64,000 nt of DNA from Phoronis australis (taxonomy: Eukaryota > Phoronida > Phoronidae), in the NCBI GenBank assembly GCA_002633005.1, contig NMRA01000018.1, positions 1,071,888 through 1,135,887 on the forward strand. Direction: 5' to 3'. The notes under the pieces were generated by a model. The model saw only the letters and a list, made by a program, of their open reading frames with translations. It searched no databases and was not told the origin of the DNA. Every line of letters starts with the position of its first letter. Within the stretch, counting starts at the first letter, position 1. Below, one piece after another: positions 60,400 to 64,000 of this stretch. The translations under genes were made by a program, and so were the position numbers.

Positions 60400-61400
60400 A
60401 TGAGCCCCCCATATTGAAGGCTGGGTGTGTGCACATGCATCGTCGCAGGAAAATATCAGTTCTGGGTTATATCAGTCCCGGGGAATATCGTTAAGCATCG
60501 GGTCTTTTATAAGCACCAGAAATCTATGAGTTCATATTCAAATAAACCACTGGAACGTACCCGGGTGCTTAACAGAGCCAAGCCGGTATACCTTTTCATT
60601 TAGGACTGTCACTGTTCTGTTTTTATGTGCAGCTTTGAAGTGGTGCGCACGCGTGAGTTCACGCACTTGAATCGCTGGAGTAGGCCTGCACTTTACGTTG
60701 GCAACAACGTGTGAATGACAAATCATATTTCACGCACGAAGCCCGAGAAACAAGTAAAGGGGTTAGAGAATTTCTAGGCAACTGAAAGTAAAGACTTGGC
60801 CGTCATGTGGCGATTAATAGAGTTGTCATTTTCACTTTGGCTGTCTTAGCGATAAAAAACGAGACGCACATCTCTATGTCACGACCAGTGCCGCAGTGCG
60901 ATATCAGGGATATTGTCGTGTATATTTGGTACATGTAATAAGGACATCTTACGCAAAAAATAAACATATTTCTCCATCACAAAGTTTGGTAAGTTGATCA
61001 CTTAAGAATAGAAACACCGTTGTTTTGTAACGTTTTCTCACGTGTTTTGCAATGGCCCGAAACTTTCTTTGGCGAATCCAAAAGTAGCCGAAAATGTTAG
61101 CCAATGAAACGCTTCAAAGATCGATTCTGCAGATCCCATGATCAAGCAACTTGTTTGCAAGTCATGGGGAGAGTTGTTCTCGCTTAGTGTTCTTTTGAAC
61201 TTGGATTTGGCAACAACCAAATAACGGTCGAATTCCCAAGAGTTGCTTTATATTTGCCAGGTACCTGTCGAGAAGTGTAAAAACTGAGCTCGCATATGTT
61301 GAAAATTCCAGGTCGCATTTTGCGAGTTGATACGAGCTGACAAAAATTTCAGCTCGCAGTTCCAAATTTCAGGTCGCAAATGTGAGGCAGGTCATTTTAG
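60400..61400 (+). repeat. Dispersed repeat family R4, copy 2
   Basis: Collinear with 44840-46230: ATCGGGTCTTTTATAA, CACTTGAATCGCTGGAG, GGACATCTTACGCAAAAAAT, ATCACAAAGTTTGGTAAGTT and AACCAAATAACGG, ending in GCTCGCA and AGGTCGCA words. There are many substitutions and small indels. Non-coding. Confidence 0.6.
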
Positions 61401-61499
61401 GGTCTCATACTTTGCTCTTGAATAAGACTAAAGCTCACGCCAATTTTATTGCAATAAGTCGTCTTGATGGAAAGTCATTGTCTTTGGCAGAATTCAGGT

Positions 61500-62520
61500 T
61501 TAAAGCTGACTTAAAAATATCCTGTCAGATACTGAGAATCAGATGCTAAGTTTGGAGAACTTAGAAGCTCATGCTTTGATGTGGTACTCAGAGTTGAAAC
61601 CCTCCATTTGGTACTGCTATGTAGATGACACTTTTGTGGTAATTAAACGCTAGGAAGAGGACAGGTTTCTAGAGTACTTCAACCAGGAAGCTCCATGCAT
61701 TGAATTTACCCAAGAATCTATGGTGGACAATACCCACTCGTTTTTGGAGTACGCCTTTTGGTGTTGACACTATAGTACAGGACACATTCACTGCAAAATA
61801 TTCCAAAAGCCTACCTCTTACAGATCAGTACTTAGCTTTTGACTCTCACCATCCCTTGGACCAAAAGTATAATGTTGTTCTCACATTATTTCATAGAGCA
61901 AGAGGAAGAAAATGTTTTATTTAAGTTGTCACCCAAAATGGTGTCTCACTATTGTCACCAGGTCACGGGAGAATATCGGTGAACGTCCTAAGACTATTGT
62001 CTCTTTCGCATACGGGGAGGTGCATCTGAAAAGTTACAATGGATCTGTGGTCGGTTTGGTGTCAGAGTGGCACATAAACCAATTGAAACATTGTGTGCAC
62101 CCTAAAGACAGACGAGAGAAAGATCAAATTGTAGTTTATGGTATTCACTGTGATGGGGAGTGATGTGATCAATTCTATTTGGGTGAGGCTGAACAGCCCA
62201 GCAGCTCAAGAAATGTACTATGTACCAACACAGAAGAGCTGTTGGGAAGGAATTTCATCTAAGGTATACAACCATTTGCATGACCCGACACAGCAGTGTC
62301 AGCATTGAAAATGTTGAAATCCTGTTTGGAGAGAAAAACTGCACCGACAGGAGGCTTATATCTTCATCCAATCCCGAAAACCTCTCAATAAGGTAGAAGG
62401 CGCCAGATGTACATTGTTGACTGTATGGATTGAAAGTGTTGACAATATCACCATTCAAACAAGATCCAAGGTGACCGGAGTTCCGGAGTTCCTGCCACTT
62501 AAGTAATCAATATCAACTCA
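61500..62520 (+). pseudogene. Penelope-like retroelement remnant: reverse transcriptase plus GIY-YIG endonuclease, broken
   Basis: Reading in three segments shows a reverse transcriptase core with YVDDTFVVI at about 61618-61644 and a following FLEYFN motif. A second frame (61700-61924) has DQYLAFDSHHPLDQK, typical of the Penelope RT C-terminal region. The frame then shifts again (61912-62163) to HPKDRREKD and VVYGIHC, the usual lead-in to a GIY-YIG endonuclease, with a recognisable YLGEAEQP just beyond a stop at 62161. Breaks seen: TAG at about 61651, a frameshift near 61750, a frameshift near 61915 and several later stops. The N-terminal half of the RT is missing. It cannot encode active protein. 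Confidence 0.75.
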
Positions 62521-64000
62521 TGGAAGGAGGCATCCGAGGGTCAACAAATTAGGTTAATACAGTTCAGCAGAACTAGTTCAAGTAGTGATAGTATGAATTT
62601 TGTTAATGTCTCAAGACCTACGTTTTGCTGTACTGACATTACACTACACTGTCAGTATCTGTCGGTGTTTGGTCATCCTCTGAGTAGCCTTCCCTCGTGA
62701 CAAAAAATGAACGGGAATTAGCAGGAAATCTAGTAGGGTTGTTAAGTCATTCAGTTAGAAATTTGCCGCCAGAATTGTCAACGCCAGTCATTTTAGCTGA
62801 CTGTTCACACTGTTTAGCCGTCATTGCGAGGAAACTGCTACCTGTGTTGGATTAGTTGATTGTCATTTCATGTCTTGTATCAACTGAACTTGTTGATTTG
62901 ATTTCAAATGTTGAGTGATGTCGACTACAAATTTTGTCATCACCTACATTGTGGCAGAATTGTTTCTTCCCTGCATCTGCAGAGACCTTGGTTTTCTGTT
63001 TTCAGAAACAACAAATTCTGTTTTAGCACGCATAAAATTCCACGGTTTATTTTGTTTTGTGAATTAATTACCAAATTTAATTTTACTATTTTAAAGTGAT
63101 GAAAAATAAAATGATCTGGTAATGGCTTTATTGTTTCCGCTGAATTATGCCACAGCTCCGTTTTTTCGATAACTTGCTGCACACCATGTACATTGTTTCT
63201 CAAAACCGGTAAAGAACACTGCCATCTTCAGAAAGATTTTGAACAACTACTTGAAAATGTCTGATGCAAACTGATTGATCACTGATCAATCTATGGCCAG
63301 AATGGTTGAATTTGAGTCATTACTTGCTCCTACAATAAGTAAATTTTGTTTGAAATTCCGTGGAAGGAGTGAGATTCCATGAATTTTGTCAGTCTTCCAT
63401 GATCACAGACAATCAGAGTCTCTTCATCTTTACTCAAATCTCATCAAAGGTATACCACAGTGATCTTTGTTACTGATTAATATACTTTTCCTCAATTTTA
63501 TTCGGTTCCACATCAGTAAATGAAAACTGCATAAAGGCGGATATTTGTGTACATCCGGTTTCCTACACATTTCGCAAACCTACTCCTTTTTATTTGTTCT
63601 TTGGCATTGGTTTTAGTGCAAAGGTACTTGAGATTTAATTTTCTATTGAGTGAGGAGGAATGTTTAATATGCAAATCACCATTCAGATCAAAGACAAGTT
63701 ATGCGTTTGATGTCATTAAATTTGCATCGTGTTCATGAGGAGTTTTAAACTTATTTGTCTTGAGGTATTTGAATTTGTTTTTTAATTGTCAGAACAGTTG
63801 TTATTTTGCAGTTAGAGCATTATGTATGCTGACGTTTGTTATGACTGTTTTTGTTAATTTTGATCATTGCAACTCCCCTTGGTGGCAACTCCCCTTGGTT
63901 ATTAAAGTTAATTCATTTGCAGTAACATGTATGGTAAAAATTCAGTTTAGGGTGGCAAAGAAATGCAATTTCATTTTGTCAAATTTTTCAACTAAAATAA

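Larger units (their letters stand above)
58773..64000 (+). other. Start of the next LRRCC1 intron or 3' part, no exon recognised
   Basis: It follows the exon h donor. It contains a fragment of repeat R4 (58810-59340), R4 copy 2 (60400-61400) and the broken Penelope-like element (61500-62520). From 62520 to 64000 I see only AT-rich sequence and a short local duplication of CAACTCCCCTTGG at 63870-63900. Confidence 0.6.

Overview
The window is nuclear DNA of an animal, almost certainly an invertebrate. It is AT-rich, its coding exons are small with GT-AG splice sites and lie in introns of up to 15 kb, and the rest is packed with decayed transposons and minisatellites. The protein content (an FMRFamide-receptor-type GPCR and a centriolar LRRCC1 orthologue) and the style of the repeats (Penelope-like retroelement, many short inverted-repeat elements) suggest a marine bilaterian such as a lophotrochozoan or an invertebrate deuterostome. 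The sequence does not settle the phylum.

Layout. At the left edge, 4-1353 on the minus strand, is a complete intronless gene for a 449-residue rhodopsin-family GPCR of the FMRFamide-receptor type. From 13541 to 58772 the plus strand carries eight consecutive internal exons (991 bp, about 330 codons) of one gene. All seven junctions keep reading frame with canonical GT/AG sites, and the joined protein follows the coiled-coil half of LRRCC1 (CLERC, the animal relative of Chlamydomonas VFL1) in order. The leucine-rich-repeat N-terminus and the C-terminal coiled coil are not recognisable here; the gene evidently runs out of the window on the right, and its 5' exons are either left of the window or too diverged to see in 1.4-13.5 kb.

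The introns and the 3' flank are an archive of mobile DNA. They hold a fold-back element with a 5-bp target duplication (8442-9468), a 72-bp palindromic element with a 5-bp target duplication (7385-7456), an inverted-repeat element of hAT-like appearance (22748-24032), a two-copy MITE family (21576-22062 and 54547-55116), a 3.8-kb element with 29-bp inverted ends (43637-47474), a TA-flanked element carrying a 164-codon ORF (52331-53616), a broken Penelope-like element (about 61500-62520), tRNA-derived SINE heads and several diverged repeat families. Tandem arrays occur at 10690-10872, 24725-25007 (63-bp higher-order unit), 26824-27310 (56-bp unit that begins inside an LRRCC1 exon) and 36762-36906 (12-bp unit). 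A single N at 45317 separates two 428-bp copies differing at only four bases, which looks like an assembly join of two haplotypes.

No operon, CRISPR array, rRNA or convincing functional tRNA was seen. The two genes have no obvious functional link: one is a neuropeptide receptor, the other a centriole/cilium structural protein. The features most worth following are the minisatellite seeded at the exon-donor border, the 84-nt hairpin at 3850-3933, and the structurally complete but unclassified inverted-repeat elements.
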